From Vaginimicrobium propionicum (lineage in GTDB: Bacteria > Actinomycetota > Actinomycetes > Propionibacteriales > Propionibacteriaceae), in NCBI RefSeq assembly GCF_900155645.1, contig NZ_LT706985.1, positions 124,001 to 188,000 of the forward strand: DNA of 64,000 nucleotides, read 5' to 3'. Shown here in pieces: positions 44,288 to 55,201 of this stretch. The notes under the pieces are model-generated. The model did not search any database. It was not told where the DNA came from and was given only the letters and a program-made list of their open reading frames with translations. Within the stretch, counting starts at the first letter, position 1, and each line of letters begins with the position of its first letter. A program made the position numbers and the translations under genes.

Positions 44288-46777
44288 GTGCCAGGCGACA
44301 ATAGTGAAATCTCTCGTAGGGGCTACGACATTGTTGAGGCTCAAGAGAAATGGCAAAAGTTCTGGGAAGAAAACGCTACCTTCGCTACTTGCGACGACGG
44401 CTCTCGTCCGCGCCGCTATGTCCTCGATATGTTCCCTTACCCCTCTGGCGATTTACACATGGGGCACGCGGAAGCCTACGCCATGGGGGATGTGCCGGCC
44501 AGACTTTGGAGAATGCAAGGCTTCGATGTCATGCACCCAATTGGGTGGGATTCTTTCGGTCTGCCGGCGGAAAACGCGGCGATTAGAAATAACGAACACC
44601 CAGCTCAGTGGACTTATGAGAATATCGACACCCAGAAACGTTCTTTCAAGCGCTACGGTTTGAGCTTGGATTGGTCGCGGGAACTGCACACCTCCGACCC
44701 TGAGTACTACCGCTGGACGCAGTGGTTATTTCTGCGTTTTTATGAGCGGGGTTTAGCCTACCGAAAAGACTCGTATGTCAATTGGTGCCCGAAAGATATG
44801 ACGGTGTTAGCCAATGAACAGGTTGTCAATGGTGAATGTGAACGTTGTCACACTCCGGTGACTAAACGCAAGCTAAATCAGTGGTATTTCAAGATCACTG
44901 AATATGCTCAGCGACTACTAGACGATATGTCCAAAATCGAAAAAGGTTGGCCGGAGAGGGTTCTGGCCATGCAGCGTAACTGGATAGGTCGCTCCGAGGG
45001 TGCCCTTGTCGACTTCAAAGTGGATGGTCGCCAAGATCCAATCACTGTTTTTACTACCCGTCCAGACACTCTATACGGAGCCACTTTCATGGTGGTTGCA
45101 CCCGATTCCGAGTTGGCTAACGAATTAGTTTCGGACTCTCAGCGTCAGGCTTTCGAAGAATATCTTGAGCAGGTTAAGAAACATACTGAAATTGAGCGTC
45201 AGGCAACCACCCACGAGAAGACCGGTGTTTATCTTGGGGTAAACGCGACCAATCCGGTGACTGGTGAAAAGATTCCCATGTGGGCTGCTGACTACGTCCT
45301 TTCTGATTATGGGACGGGTGCGATTATGGCTGTGCCAGCTCACGATCAGCGTGACTTGGAATTCGCTTTGAAATATGGGTTGGAAATACGAGTAGTTATC
45401 GAGACCGGCGAGGAAGACCCAGCGACAAGTGGTGTCGCCACTGTCGGTGACGGACGTTATGTGAACTCTGGACCTCTAAACGGTCTAGATAACAAGGCCG
45501 AAGGTGTGGCAAGAACCGTCAAGGTGCTTAAAGAGCGCGGTACTGGAGAAGCCACCGTAACCTATCGGCTAAGAGACTGGCTGCTTTCTAGGCAGCGTTT
45601 CTGGGGCTGCCCAATTCCTATTATTCATTGTCCTAACTGCGGTGAAATCCCGGTAGCAGATGATCAGCTTCCGGTGTTATTACCAGATTTGCGCGGTGGG
45701 GATTTAAACCCCAAGGGCACTAGTCCACTGGCTGGTGATGCGGCTAGCCAGTGGCGCAATGTCGAGTGTCCGCGCTGTGGAGCAGATGCTCAGCGCGATA
45801 CAGACACCATGGATACTTTCGTGGATTCATCTTGGTACTTCTATCGCTACTGCTCTCCCAGCTACGAAGATGGCCCATTTAACCCAACAGATGTGGCTCG
45901 CTGGATGCCTGTTCAGCAATATGTAGGTGGGGTAGAACACGCTATTTTACACCTGCTCTATATGAGGTTCTTTGCGAAAGTACTGCATGATATGGGGCTC
46001 ATCGAATTCGATGAGCCTATGGAACGCCTACTAAATCAAGGCCAGGTGATAAACGACGGCAAAGCCATGTCGAAATCACTAGGTAACGGGGTCGATCTTG
46101 GCAAACAAATTGACGAATATGGCGTTGATGCTGTGCGTTTGACAATGGTTTTCGCCGGTCCGCCAGAGGATGATATTGACTGGGCAGAGCTTTCTCCAGC
46201 CTCCTCACTACGGTTCTTGCAGCGAGCTTGGCGCATAGCGGCTGATGTGACTAGTGAGGTTGGTCTAGATCCGGCCAATGGCGACCAAGCACTGAGGAAG
46301 ATATCGCATAAGACCGTTCACGATATTGCCGAATTGGTTAGTATCGGCCGATTCAATGTTGCAGTAGCCAGAGTCATGGAGTTGGTTAACGCCACTAGAA
46401 AAGCTATCGATAAGGGGCCTGGTGGTGGCGACCCAGCAATTCGAGAAGCAGCGGAGTTTGTTGCTCAATCTCTGAGCTTGGTGGCTCCTTATGTCGCTGA
46501 AGAGATGTGGGAGATGCTCGGACATACTCCATCAGTGGCTAATTCGACCTGGCCAAAGGCTGACCCGCAACTATTGGTTGCTGAATCAGTGACCTTAGTC
46601 GTCCAGGTGCAAGGAAAGGTGCGTGCGCGCCTGGAAATTAACCCGAATGTCAGCGAAGAGGATGCTTTGGCTGCGGCATTGGCAGACGAGAATGTTCAGC
46701 GGGCGTTGGGTGAGCGTGAGATAGCTAAGACCATCATTCGCTTACCGAAGATGATTTCTATCGTTCCCAAAAAATAG
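44288..46777 (+). CDS. leuS: Leucine--tRNA ligase
   Basis: 829 aa class I synthetase. The HIGH motif is HMGH in [19 protein letters not shown]. The editing (CP1) domain carries [18 protein letters not shown] and the editing aspartate region in [14 protein letters not shown]. The zinc-binding loop has CPNC and CPRCGAD. The KMSKS motif reads AMSKS in [17 protein letters not shown] 44288 is the start; TGAGGAG lies about 6 nt upstream. Confidence 0.97.
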   Translation: MPGDNSEISRRGYDIVEAQEKWQKFWEENATFATCDDGSRPRRYVLDMFPYPSGDLHMGHAEAYAMGDVPARLWRMQGFDVMHPIGWDSFGLPAENAAIRNNEHPAQWTYENIDTQKRSFKRYGLSLDWSRELHTSDPEYYRWTQWLFLRFYERGLAYRKDSYVNWCPKDMTVLANEQVVNGECERCHTPVTKRKLNQWYFKITEYAQRLLDDMSKIEKGWPERVLAMQRNWIGRSEGALVDFKVDGRQDPITVFTTRPDTLYGATFMVVAPDSELANELVSDSQRQAFEEYLEQVKKHTEIERQATTHEKTGVYLGVNATNPVTGEKIPMWAADYVLSDYGTGAIMAVPAHDQRDLEFALKYGLEIRVVIETGEEDPATSGVATVGDGRYVNSGPLNGLDNKAEGVARTVKVLKERGTGEATVTYRLRDWLLSRQRFWGCPIPIIHCPNCGEIPVADDQLPVLLPDLRGGDLNPKGTSPLAGDAASQWRNVECPRCGADAQRDTDTMDTFVDSSWYFYRYCSPSYEDGPFNPTDVARWMPVQQYVGGVEHAILHLLYMRFFAKVLHDMGLIEFDEPMERLLNQGQVINDGKAMSKSLGNGVDLGKQIDEYGVDAVRLTMVFAGPPEDDIDWAELSPASSLRFLQRAWRIAADVTSEVGLDPANGDQALRKISHKTVHDIAELVSIGRFNVAVARVMELVNATRKAIDKGPGGGDPAIREAAEFVAQSLSLVAPYVAEEMWEMLGHTPSVANSTWPKADPQLLVAESVTLVVQVQGKVRARLEINPNVSEEDALAAALADENVQRALGEREIAKTIIRLPKMISIVPKK

Positions 46778-46847
46778 CTTGTTAGCCGATTCAACCTAGA
46801 TGTTGTCCGGTTGAGGAATTTGGCTAAGCCAAAGGCATATTAAGGGC

Positions 46848-47660
46848 GTGCCTAAGTCCTCGGCTGCTACAGACGTCAGGTTGCGTCAGCTTATAGCTGA
46901 CGCAACCCCTAGGCGTGCCCTGCGATTAAGCGGTGATCAGGAGAGTCAGGAAGACTTCGAGTCAGTTGATGAGAGACTTGAAGCCGAACTTGACGAAGCC
47001 TATGCTGTCCGCGCCCGAAAATTAGCCAAACCATTGCCTAACCCTCGCGAATCTAAACTGTGGGAATTTGGGAAAAGTCACCTTGCCGGTGTGGCGGTAG
47101 TACTTATAACTGCTGTTATCTTTGTGGCATTCCAAATCAATCGTGCCCAATCCGCCCCGATACCTGAGATTCAACCATCAGTGGTGGTTTCCTCAGCCAC
47201 ACCAACCTCAAGTGCTAGTACTAAACAGTTTCGCATCCACATTTACGGCCAGGTAACAAATCCAGGAGTTATCTCATGCTCAGAAGGTAGCCGGGTCATA
47301 GATGTGGTCGACAAAGCGGCGGGTTTTACTGACCAAGCCTGGCTTGGAGAATTAAATTTGGCTGAGCCAGTGCCTGATGGGGCACAAATCTATGTGGGCA
47401 CCGGTCCTAACGACCCTAGTCAGCTTCGTGGGGCGAATACAGAAAGCCAATCTAGCCAAAACCCAAGCTCGAAAATCAATCTAAATACCGCTACCCAAAG
47501 CCAGCTAGAGACTCTGCCAGGGGTCGGGCCAGCAACTGCTCAAGCGATAATCAATTACAGAGATACTAACGGGACGTTTTCAGACATTACGCAACTACAA
47601 AATGTTGATGGTATCGGGGCAAAAACCTTCGCCAAACTCTCTGGCCTGGTGACCGTGTGA
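46848..47660 (+). CDS. comEA: Competence protein ComEA-like DNA-binding protein
   Basis: 270 aa. A cytoplasmic N-terminus of about 85 acidic/basic residues is followed by one membrane helix (about 83-103). An SLBB domain comes next (about 125-185, with IHIYGQVTNPGVISC). The C-terminus has two helix-hairpin-helix motifs (about 210-270, INLNTATQSQLETLPGVGPATAQAII). The protein should bind double-stranded DNA outside the membrane and pass it to ComEC. GTG start with AAGGG just upstream. It overlaps comEC as GTGA. Confidence 0.93.
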   Translation: MPKSSAATDVRLRQLIADATPRRALRLSGDQESQEDFESVDERLEAELDEAYAVRARKLAKPLPNPRESKLWEFGKSHLAGVAVVLITAVIFVAFQINRAQSAPIPEIQPSVVVSSATPTSSASTKQFRIHIYGQVTNPGVISCSEGSRVIDVVDKAAGFTDQAWLGELNLAEPVPDGAQIYVGTGPNDPSQLRGANTESQSSQNPSSKINLNTATQSQLETLPGVGPATAQAIINYRDTNGTFSDITQLQNVDGIGAKTFAKLSGLVTV

Positions 47661-49915
47661 ACGATTTGCGGACATTGCCGTTGGCTATCTTGGCTTGGGG
47701 TGGAGCAGTAGCTGGAATCAGCGAAAAGACTTGGCCTATCGCACTGTTGCTAGCTGTAGTAGCTGCGCTAATACATTTTGGTCAAAAAGGTGCTCGTCGA
47801 ATTTTGGTGGCGGCAGCTTTAGTAGGTTTGGTCTCATTTGGGTTAGCAGCCACGACATCTTCTCTAATCCACCAAGGGCCGCTGGCCAAAGCCGGTCAAG
47901 AACATGCTGCCTTGAGCGTGCAAGCGCGAATAACGTCTGATCCCGTAGTCAAAGGTGCTGAAACGAGATTTGTTCACGTTAGTGCACCCGTTATGATCAC
48001 GAAAATTTCTGGGAAAGAAAACTATCGAACCAATACCCCGGCAGAGCTGATAAGTGCAGATCAGGATTTAATTAGTCAACCCGTTGGACAAACTATTCAG
48101 GTCGTTGTGAAAGCTGCACCTGGTAGGCCAGCCACTAAGGTAGCTGCCAGACTGGCGATAAAGGGCACTATCAAAGTGGTGAAACCGCCTGACGCGCTTG
48201 CGACACTAACTAACAAGTTGCGAGCCGGGCTTAGAAATGCGATGGCAAATTCATCGTCGGGGCCGGCAGGATTAGTGCCCTCTTTTGTGGTAGGAGATAC
48301 TTCTCATCTTGACGAGAATATTAAGGATGATTTCAAAGCTACTGGCTTAACGCATTTGACGGCAGTTTCAGGAACTAATTTGACCTTACTCTTGGGATTC
48401 GTTTTACCGCTGCTACGGCTGGTAGGTGTTAGAGGGCGGTGGCTTCACCTAAGTGCAGCTTTTTGTGTAGCGATTTTTATTTTGGTATGTCGCGGTGAAC
48501 CTAGTGTATTGCGTGCCGGAGTAATGGGAATCGTCGGGTTAGCTGCTCTTGGACGAAATGCCGGCGCTAAACGTGGGTTGCGTCATCTGGGTACTGCAGT
48601 GCTTGTCTTAACCATTATTGACCCGTGGTTGGCGCTCTCTTTTGGGTTTGGGTTATCTGTTGTTGCTTGTGGCGCAATATTGTGGTGGGCCAGCGCTTGG
48701 CAACTAAAGCTTAGAACATGGTTGCCTGGGTTTTTAGCAGAAGCTATCGCCGTACCGTTGGCCGCTCAGATTGCCACTCAGCCGATCATTACTTATCTGG
48801 GAGGTGAAATAAGCTCAGTTGGTTTGTTAGCTAACGGATTAAGCGGGCCATTCGTCGGTCCAGTCACTGTGCTTGGCATGACTACAACCCTTATCAGTCT
48901 GGTTTCCCCATCGTTAGCCTTATTGACCGGTCAGCTTGCCGGGTGGTTCGTGCAGCCGATAATTTTGATCGCCCATTTTCTCGCCACGCTGGACGGGGCA
49001 CGCTGGCAATGGCCAGCCTCACCACTTTCAATAACCGCGTTGACTATATTTTGTTTGCTAATTGGCTGGGCTATCGGTTGGTTGCTAACCCAGCCGACTT
49101 TAGTTGGGTTGCTGGCTCTAACGCTTATAGCGGCAATGGTATTTTCACCCGTCCAGTTAGGGGTGCCAAGCCAGTGGCTGATGGTCACATGTGACGTTGG
49201 CCAAGGCGATGCCCGCATAGTTCGTACGGGCCCAGGCTCAGCCATTTTGATTGATGTTGGCGTTGAGCCTTCCTCGGTAATGACTTGTCTAAGGACTTTC
49301 CATGTTAACGAGTTGTCGGCAATTTTCATCACCCATCGCCACGCCGATCATATTGGGGGATTGGCTCAAGTAGTGGCCAAGTTTCCGCAAGCTCCGGTAT
49401 ATGCCATGAGCCCACTAAAACAAACTCAAAGCACGGCTTTAGGTGTTGGGGACGAATTAAGAATCGGCGATGCGACTTGGCGTACTCTTGGTGGACAGTC
49501 TTTGGGAAGTTTTAACCAAGGAGAGGATGCGAACGAAAATGACGCATCAATGGTTGGGCTGGTAACAGTAGACGGGGTAAAGATTCTATTTCCTGGCGAT
49601 TTAGAAGAGGATGGTCAACGTCGTCTGGTAGCCGATCAGCCAGATCTAAAAGCTGATTTATTAGCTATGCCGCACCATGGTTCGGCAAAGCAATATGAGC
49701 CGTTTTTTGCGGCAGTTGGCGCTAAGGCGGTGGTGATTTCAGTCGGGCGCCATAATGAATTTGGGCACCCAACAGCTAGCGCCTTACACCTAGCCAATAC
49801 CCATGGAATGGCCATATATCGCACTGATGAATCCGGTTGGGTGGCCTTTAGTAAGGATAAAGAGCGGCTAGTTGCCACTACTGGACGTCAAAGTCATGAA
49901 AAACTAGCTAAGTGA
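47657..49915 (+). CDS. comEC: ComEC/Rec2-type DNA uptake channel
   Basis: 752 aa. The N-terminal membrane helices and OB-like domain precede the Competence core (about 215-480, starting VVGDTSHLDENIKDDFKATGLTHLTAVSG). The C-terminal metallo-beta-lactamase domain (about 510-740) has its metal motif intact (THRHADHIGG, then GDLEEDGQ and MPHHGS). This suggests an active nuclease that degrades the non-transported strand. No pilus or comF genes are nearby, so natural competence is possible but unproven. Its stop overlaps holA. Confidence 0.94.
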   Translation: MNDLRTLPLAILAWGGAVAGISEKTWPIALLLAVVAALIHFGQKGARRILVAAALVGLVSFGLAATTSSLIHQGPLAKAGQEHAALSVQARITSDPVVKGAETRFVHVSAPVMITKISGKENYRTNTPAELISADQDLISQPVGQTIQVVVKAAPGRPATKVAARLAIKGTIKVVKPPDALATLTNKLRAGLRNAMANSSSGPAGLVPSFVVGDTSHLDENIKDDFKATGLTHLTAVSGTNLTLLLGFVLPLLRLVGVRGRWLHLSAAFCVAIFILVCRGEPSVLRAGVMGIVGLAALGRNAGAKRGLRHLGTAVLVLTIIDPWLALSFGFGLSVVACGAILWWASAWQLKLRTWLPGFLAEAIAVPLAAQIATQPIITYLGGEISSVGLLANGLSGPFVGPVTVLGMTTTLISLVSPSLALLTGQLAGWFVQPIILIAHFLATLDGARWQWPASPLSITALTIFCLLIGWAIGWLLTQPTLVGLLALTLIAAMVFSPVQLGVPSQWLMVTCDVGQGDARIVRTGPGSAILIDVGVEPSSVMTCLRTFHVNELSAIFITHRHADHIGGLAQVVAKFPQAPVYAMSPLKQTQSTALGVGDELRIGDATWRTLGGQSLGSFNQGEDANENDASMVGLVTVDGVKILFPGDLEEDGQRRLVADQPDLKADLLAMPHHGSAKQYEPFFAAVGAKAVVISVGRHNEFGHPTASALHLANTHGMAIYRTDESGWVAFSKDKERLVATTGRQSHEKLAK

Positions 49916-50871
49916 GTGTGTTTGCGACATGTGTGTTGATAACCAGTAATGAGACGCTATTAGCTGATCGGGCAGTAGCGGCTAGAGTTCGCGAAGCGCT
50001 TGGTGAATGTCCAGAAGCAGAGCTTTATGATTTATTTGCCACGAGCCTGGATGCGTCCCAATTTGTCCAAATTACTGGCGGTTCGCTTTTAGCAACCCAT
50101 TCCGTCGTAACGATAAGAAATCTTGGTGACTTACCTGCCGAATTACATGAACGAATAGTTGACGAAGCTAAGAATCCTCACCTAGAACTGTGTCTCACCC
50201 TCGTTCACGAAGGTGGCAATAAAGGAAGCGGACTTGTCAATAAGCTGCGCAAAGCTAAGGTGCCAATCCAAAAGATTGAATCACCTAAAGTGTGGGAACT
50301 ACCGGATTTCGTTATGACAGAAGCTAGAGCTGCCAATGTCAAGATAACCCGTGACGGCGCCCAGGAAATCGTTGATGCGCTAGGTACTGATATGGCTAGT
50401 TTGGCGTCGGCTGTTGCCCAGCTAGCAGCCGACTGGCCAGGTAGTTCATTGACTACCGACGTTATTAAGCAATACTTTAAATCGCGCGCGAAAGTTAATA
50501 CCTTTTCAATTTGCGATGACGTGTTAAATGGTCATACATCCCAAGCATTAGAGAAAATCAGATGGGCTAATCAGATCGGGGTAAGCCCGGTGAAAGTAGT
50601 CTCCGCCTTTGCTTCTGGTCTAAGGAGCTTGGGTAAGTATCTAGATGCTAGGGACATAAACGCTCCAGATAGCCAAATCGCCAAAATGGTAGGCGTTCCG
50701 CCTTGGAAACTTCGTGATCTATCGCGCCAAGCTCGTTATTGGAAACCTTCCGGAGTAGCTAGCGCAATAATCGCCGTAGCTAAGGCAGATGCCGAAGTTA
50801 AAGGGGCAGGAGTGGACCCACAATACGCGCTAGAAAAAATGGCGCTAACGGTCGCCAGCGCAAGGAATTAA
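49912..50871 (+). CDS. holA: DNA polymerase III delta subunit
   Basis: 319 aa. It opens the sliding clamp within the clamp loader. The position immediately after comEC and before rpsT is the standard actinobacterial order. Visible blocks: ITGGSLLATHSVVTIRNLGDLP, GADMASL-like LGTDMASLASAVAQLAADW, then FSICDDVLNGHTSQALEKIRWANQIGVSPVKVVSAFASGLRSL. These match the DnaX-binding helical domains. GTG start overlaps the comEC stop by 4 bp. Confidence 0.9.
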   Translation: MSVFATCVLITSNETLLADRAVAARVREALGECPEAELYDLFATSLDASQFVQITGGSLLATHSVVTIRNLGDLPAELHERIVDEAKNPHLELCLTLVHEGGNKGSGLVNKLRKAKVPIQKIESPKVWELPDFVMTEARAANVKITRDGAQEIVDALGTDMASLASAVAQLAADWPGSSLTTDVIKQYFKSRAKVNTFSICDDVLNGHTSQALEKIRWANQIGVSPVKVVSAFASGLRSLGKYLDARDINAPDSQIAKMVGVPPWKLRDLSRQARYWKPSGVASAIIAVAKADAEVKGAGVDPQYALEKMALTVASARN

Positions 50872-50884
50872 CATACAACAAAAC

Positions 50885-50901
50885 GCCAGCCTGGCTATGG
50901 C
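50885..50901 (-). terminator. Possible weak terminator after rpsT
   Basis: In the minus direction GCCATAGCCAGGCTGGC can form a short imperfect stem followed by GTTTTGTTG. It lies about 65 bp past the rpsT stop and 14 bp past the convergent holA stop. Stem quality is low. Confidence 0.3.
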
Positions 50902-50965
50902 TAAAAACCGGGCGCTTCTCGTGGAAGTAATGGAGATAAACTCGCTTACTTGGAGATAACCTCTC

Positions 50966-51226
50966 TTATAGCGCGGCAGCTTGCTTAGAGATTGACGACT
51001 TGCGGTTAGCGGCCTGGTTCTTGTGAATGACACCCTTGCTTACGGCGCGGTCGAGGGCGCGGTTAGCGATTCGCGCCGCCTCGGTAGCCTTGTCCTTGTC
51101 CCCAGCTTCTACGGCCTCATGGAAATTACGGACGTAAGTACGCAATTCCGACTTAACTGCCTTATTGCGCAAACGTGCCTTCTCATTAGTGAGAATGCGC
51201 TTTTTCTGGGACTTGATATTCGCCAC
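50966..51226 (-). CDS. rpsT: 30S ribosomal protein S20
   Basis: 86 aa, basic and almost wholly helical. It starts with [21 protein letters not shown] and has the conserved [13 protein letters not shown] segment near the end. S20 binds 16S rRNA during early 30S assembly. The gene is divergent from lepA, as in most actinobacteria. The leader contains a perfect GC-rich hairpin (51261-51277), which could take part in control of translation. Confidence 0.97.
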   Translation of the reverse strand: MANIKSQKKRILTNEKARLRNKAVKSELRTYVRNFHEAVEAGDKDKATEAARIANRALDRAVSKGVIHKNQAANRKSSISKQAAAL

Positions 51227-51260
51227 TATTCCTAGCCTTTGCTGTCGTTAAACTGTTTTG

Positions 51261-51277
51261 GCGCCGAATACCGGCGC
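51261..51277 (-). other. GC-rich hairpin in the rpsT leader
   Basis: GCGCCG and CGGCGC form a perfect 6-bp stem with a 5-nt loop, 35 bp upstream of the rpsT start. No T-run follows it in the minus direction, so it is not a terminator. A role in S20 autoregulation is speculation. Confidence 0.45.
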
Positions 51278-51368
51278 ATAATGCGATCTACGGCGCGACG
51301 AATCAGTCTAGCAGCGTGTCCGCCGCCTAACCAAATATGACCCTACGCGTACTTTCCACTGCCACTTT

Positions 51369-51398
51369 TTGACACAACGTGCGAAGATAGTTGATGGT
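51369..51398 (+). promoter_or_regulatory. Candidate lepA promoter
   Basis: A consensus -35 TTGACA (51369-51374) is followed by an 18-bp spacer and GATGGT (51393-51398). It lies about 60 bp before the lepA ATG. The -35 is strong, the -10 only fair. Confidence 0.4.
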
Positions 51399-51457
51399 AC
51401 GCATCCGCGTTCCCATCGCCTGCACCGCGATTCGGTGCCTTCGACTCCAGAGAGTAT

Positions 51458-53305
51458 ATGCCTGCCACACCCGGACGCACCAAACCAGAGTTGATTCGCA
51501 ATTTTTGCATAATCGCTCATATCGACCACGGTAAATCGACTCTTGCTGACCGCATGCTTCAATTGACTGGCCTAGTGGATGAACGAACTATGCGGGCTCA
51601 ATATCTGGATCGTATGGATATAGAACGCGAGCGCGGCATAACCATTAAATCCCAAGCAGTACGAATGGGTTGGCGAACAGGGTCCCAAGATTATGTTTTG
51701 AATATGATCGACACCCCAGGCCACGTTGACTTTACCTATGAGGTCTCACGTTCATTAGCTGCTTGTGAGGGAGCCATCCTGGTTGTCGATGCCGCCCAAG
51801 GTATCGAGGCTCAAACACTTTCAAATCTCTATTTAGCCATTGGTGCAGATCTGACCATTATCCCGGTGCTGAATAAAATTGATTTGCCCAATGCTAACCC
51901 CGACAAATTCGGCGCCGAAATTGCCTCCATCATCGGCTGCGATCCGGACGAAGTGCTTAAGGTCAGCGCAAAAACTGGTGAAGGCGTAGCGGAACTATTA
52001 GATACGATAGTTAACCAGGTGCCGCCCCCTACGGGTGATCCACAGGCTGCTCTTCGGGCTATGATTTTCGACTCTGTATACGACTCCTATCGTGGTGTGG
52101 TGACCTATATCAGGGTCGTGGACGGCAAGATTAACCAACGTGATCGAGTCTTGATGATGGCAACCAAAACCAATCACGAGGCGTTAGAGCTGGGGGTCAT
52201 CTCTCCAGAGCCATCTCCTGCTAAAGGCCTAGCGGCTGGCGAAGTTGGATACCTAATCACGGGCGTAAAAGATGTACGTCAGTCTAGAGTGGGTGACACA
52301 TTGACGTTAGCGGCCAATCCGGCAAAGGAGCCATTGGCTGGCTATCGAAATCCGGTTCCGATGGTTTTCTCGGGTATCTATCCGATAGACGGGGCTGCCT
52401 TTCCAGACCTACGTGAAGCACTCGAAAAACTCCAATTAAATGACGCGGCACTAACCTATGAGCCAGAGACCTCAGCGGCGCTAGGTTTTGGGTTCAGAGT
52501 TGGGTTCTTAGGCCTGCTACATATGGAGATTGTTAGGGAACGCTTAGAAAGAGAATTTAATCTTGATTTGATCTCTACCGCACCTAACGTCCATTACGAT
52601 GTGCGCTTAGAAGACGGTACGAACTATCTAGTAACTAACCCATCAGAGTTTCCTGAGGGTAAAATTGCGGAAATTTATGAGCCGATGGTGACTGCTACCA
52701 TCCTGACGCCGGCAGATTACATTGGTACGGTCATCGAGTTGTGCCAATTACGGCGGGGTCAGCAGACAGGTATGGACTACCTATCTCAAGACCGTGTAGA
52801 ACTGCGGTATCGATTACCGCTGGCCGAAATCGTATTTGATTTTTTCGATGCTTTGAAATCTAAGACTAAAGGCTATGCCTCTTTGGACTACCAAGCTGAC
52901 GGCGAGGAAGTGGCTGATCTAGTCAAGGTTGATATTTTATTGAATGGCGATCCAATTGATGCCTTCAGCGCGATTGTCCACCGAGATAAGGCTTACGCCT
53001 ATGGTGTTGCGATGACCAAGAAGCTGAAAGAGTTGATTCCACGTCAGCAATTTGAGGTGCCAGTTCAGGCCGCCATTGGCTCTAGAGTTATCGCTCGTGA
53101 AACTATTCGCGCCCTACGCAAGGACGTATTGTCTAAGTGCTACGGCGGTGATATCACGCGCAAACGTAAGCTGCTCGAGAAGCAGAAGGAAGGCAAGAAG
53201 CGCATGAAGATGGTAGGCAGCGTGGAAGTGCCTCAAGAGGCATTCGTAGCTGCCCTATCTACTGGCGAATCTGCCAAAGATATTAAAGGCAAAGAACGGG
53301 GCTAG
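51458..53305 (+). CDS. lepA: Elongation factor 4 (LepA) GTPase
   Basis: A ribosomal back-translocase/30S-maturation GTPase of 615 aa. G1 is AHIDHGKST. The switch region has [14 protein letters not shown], with DTPGH in G3 and NKIDLP in G4. The LepA-specific C-terminal domain ends near [25 protein letters not shown]. All expected blocks are present. It ends directly against the stop of pknB on the other strand. Confidence 0.97.
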   Translation: MPATPGRTKPELIRNFCIIAHIDHGKSTLADRMLQLTGLVDERTMRAQYLDRMDIERERGITIKSQAVRMGWRTGSQDYVLNMIDTPGHVDFTYEVSRSLAACEGAILVVDAAQGIEAQTLSNLYLAIGADLTIIPVLNKIDLPNANPDKFGAEIASIIGCDPDEVLKVSAKTGEGVAELLDTIVNQVPPPTGDPQAALRAMIFDSVYDSYRGVVTYIRVVDGKINQRDRVLMMATKTNHEALELGVISPEPSPAKGLAAGEVGYLITGVKDVRQSRVGDTLTLAANPAKEPLAGYRNPVPMVFSGIYPIDGAAFPDLREALEKLQLNDAALTYEPETSAALGFGFRVGFLGLLHMEIVRERLEREFNLDLISTAPNVHYDVRLEDGTNYLVTNPSEFPEGKIAEIYEPMVTATILTPADYIGTVIELCQLRRGQQTGMDYLSQDRVELRYRLPLAEIVFDFFDALKSKTKGYASLDYQADGEEVADLVKVDILLNGDPIDAFSAIVHRDKAYAYGVAMTKKLKELIPRQQFEVPVQAAIGSRVIARETIRALRKDVLSKCYGGDITRKRKLLEKQKEGKKRMKMVGSVEVPQEAFVAALSTGESAKDIKGKERG

Positions 53306-55132
53306 CTAACCCTCATTTGGTTGCGGTTCATTCTGGTGATTGGTGGGGTTATCGCTTGGCCTAGCTGGCGTACTAGCTGGTGGGGTGTAGCGAGCCACTG
53401 TTAAGGTGATTGATGCTGTCCTTGGCTGTATTGAATTACCTTCAGGATTTTGTCTAATTACCTTGTCTTTTTCAGATTCATTTGTGGTGTTGTCTTCCCA
53501 GATAGCTACATTGGTGAATCCAGCTGATGCTAATGCTTGTTGAGCCTCAGCTTCGCTCATCCCGACGACCCTCGGCAAACTAGATTTTCCAGTGGCCAGA
53601 TATAGCGTTATCTGAGCGTCCGTGGTCACCGCGGTTCCCGACGCGGGGGAGACATCCACTACCGTGTCAGCGGCCATATCTGGGGTTTCTTTGGTGGCTG
53701 GGGCATCCATAGTGACAATGTCTTTGAAACCAGCATCATTAAGAATCTTGCGGGCTTCATCTTTCGTTGCCCCGATGAGGCCATCTGGTAATTCAACCAG
53801 CTTAGGGCCGCTGTTTACCGTCAAATTGACGGTAGATGATACCTCTACGCGTTGTCCAGCTTCTGGGTCTTGCTTAACAACTCGACCTTTTGTTTCCTCT
53901 GGGCCTTCCTCATAAACCACATTGGGCACTAGCTTTGCATTAGAAATCGCGGTGCGAGCAGATTCCTCAGTAGTGTCTATAACAGCTGGTACGGACACCA
54001 GATTCGCGTCTGGATCGCTGGCCGTCAATTGATAGAAGAAGAAACCCAAAGCTCCCAAAAGCAAAACTAAAAGAACTATCAACACGATGGATGCTGGCCC
54101 TAATTTTCTTTTCTTCTTAGGTGCATCTTTGGTTATTTGTGCCAACTCTTCATCGCTCTCCAGTGCTCTAGCTGGTCGAGTGCGTTGAGCGGTGGGCTCA
54201 GTTTCAATGGCAACAGCATCTAATGTTTTTGTAGCGTCAGCGTTATTGGAGGGTGTCGTCACTGGGGCCAGTACAGCAGTGACCTGATCTCCATTCAGCA
54301 AGCGCGTACAGTCATTGCGCATCTCTTCAGCGCTCTGATAGCGGTCAGATGGGTCTTTGGCTAGCGCTTTTAAGACGATGGCGTCCATTTGAGTGGTCAC
54401 CATCACATCTAATTTACTGGGTGGGGTAGGAACCTCGCGGACGTGCTGATAAGCAACTGATACTGGCGAATCGCCCTTAAAAGGTGGACGCGAAGTTAGC
54501 AATTCATAGAGTAGGCAGCCGGTCGAATATAGATCCGAACGAGAATCGACTGTTTCGCCTCTGGCTTGTTCAGGGGATAGATACTGTGCGGTACCGATAA
54601 TGGCGGCAGTTTGCGTCATTGTTGCTGAGGTGTCTGCGACAGCACGGGCAATCCCGAAATCCATCACCTTAATCTGGCCAGAAGCAGTCAGCATGACATT
54701 TGCTGGCTTGATGTCGCGGTGAATAATGCCGTGGCGATGTGAATATGCCAGCGCATCTAATATGCCGCAGGTGTAGCGGAATGCTGTTGCTGGGATGAGT
54801 TTCTCGCCGGATTTCAAGATATCCCGCAAGGTGCGTCCTTGCACCAATTCCATGACGATGTAGGGGACTGTCACGCCGTTTTCGTTGAGCTGAGATCCAG
54901 TGTCGTAGACGGAGACGATATTAGGATGGTTTAGACCGGCTGCCGCCTGAGCCTCTCTGTTGAAGCGCGCCTGGAAAGTTGAATCTGTGGCCAAATTAGT
55001 GCGTAGCTTTTTCACTGCCACTTCACGGTCTAGGCGTTCATCTTGGGCTCGCCATACCTCGGCCATTCCGCCAGCGCCGATCATCTCTATGAGACGGTAG
55101 CGTCCAGATAGTAGCGACTGTTCGTTACTCAT
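53306..55132 (-). CDS. pknB: Serine/threonine protein kinase with three PASTA domains
   Basis: A transmembrane kinase that senses cell-wall precursors (608 aa). The kinase domain spans about 8-265. It has glycine loop IGAGGMAEV, the invariant lysine in VAVKKL, catalytic HRDIKPANV and DFG in VMDFGIA. A basic stretch (KKKRKLG) and one helix (about 350-370) lead to three PASTA repeats (about 378-580) and a Pro/Asn tail. The usual sister kinase gene pknA is missing from the cluster. ATG 55132 is preferred over the TTG at 55135, because GGAGG lies 7 nt upstream. It is the last gene of the fhaA operon, 69 bp after pbpA. Confidence 0.95.
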   Translation of the reverse strand: MSNEQSLLSGRYRLIEMIGAGGMAEVWRAQDERLDREVAVKKLRTNLATDSTFQARFNREAQAAAGLNHPNIVSVYDTGSQLNENGVTVPYIVMELVQGRTLRDILKSGEKLIPATAFRYTCGILDALAYSHRHGIIHRDIKPANVMLTASGQIKVMDFGIARAVADTSATMTQTAAIIGTAQYLSPEQARGETVDSRSDLYSTGCLLYELLTSRPPFKGDSPVSVAYQHVREVPTPPSKLDVMVTTQMDAIVLKALAKDPSDRYQSAEEMRNDCTRLLNGDQVTAVLAPVTTPSNNADATKTLDAVAIETEPTAQRTRPARALESDEELAQITKDAPKKKRKLGPASIVLIVLLVLLLGALGFFFYQLTASDPDANLVSVPAVIDTTEESARTAISNAKLVPNVVYEEGPEETKGRVVKQDPEAGQRVEVSSTVNLTVNSGPKLVELPDGLIGATKDEARKILNDAGFKDIVTMDAPATKETPDMAADTVVDVSPASGTAVTTDAQITLYLATGKSSLPRVVGMSEAEAQQALASAGFTNVAIWEDNTTNESEKDKVIRQNPEGNSIQPRTASITLTVARYTPPASTPARPSDNPTNHQNEPQPNEG

Positions 55133-55201
55133 CAATTACCTCCAAGGTGGCTAACGCATCCACTGGATTATTGCTTAGAAATCTGAAATGAATCTGAGAG
55201 C

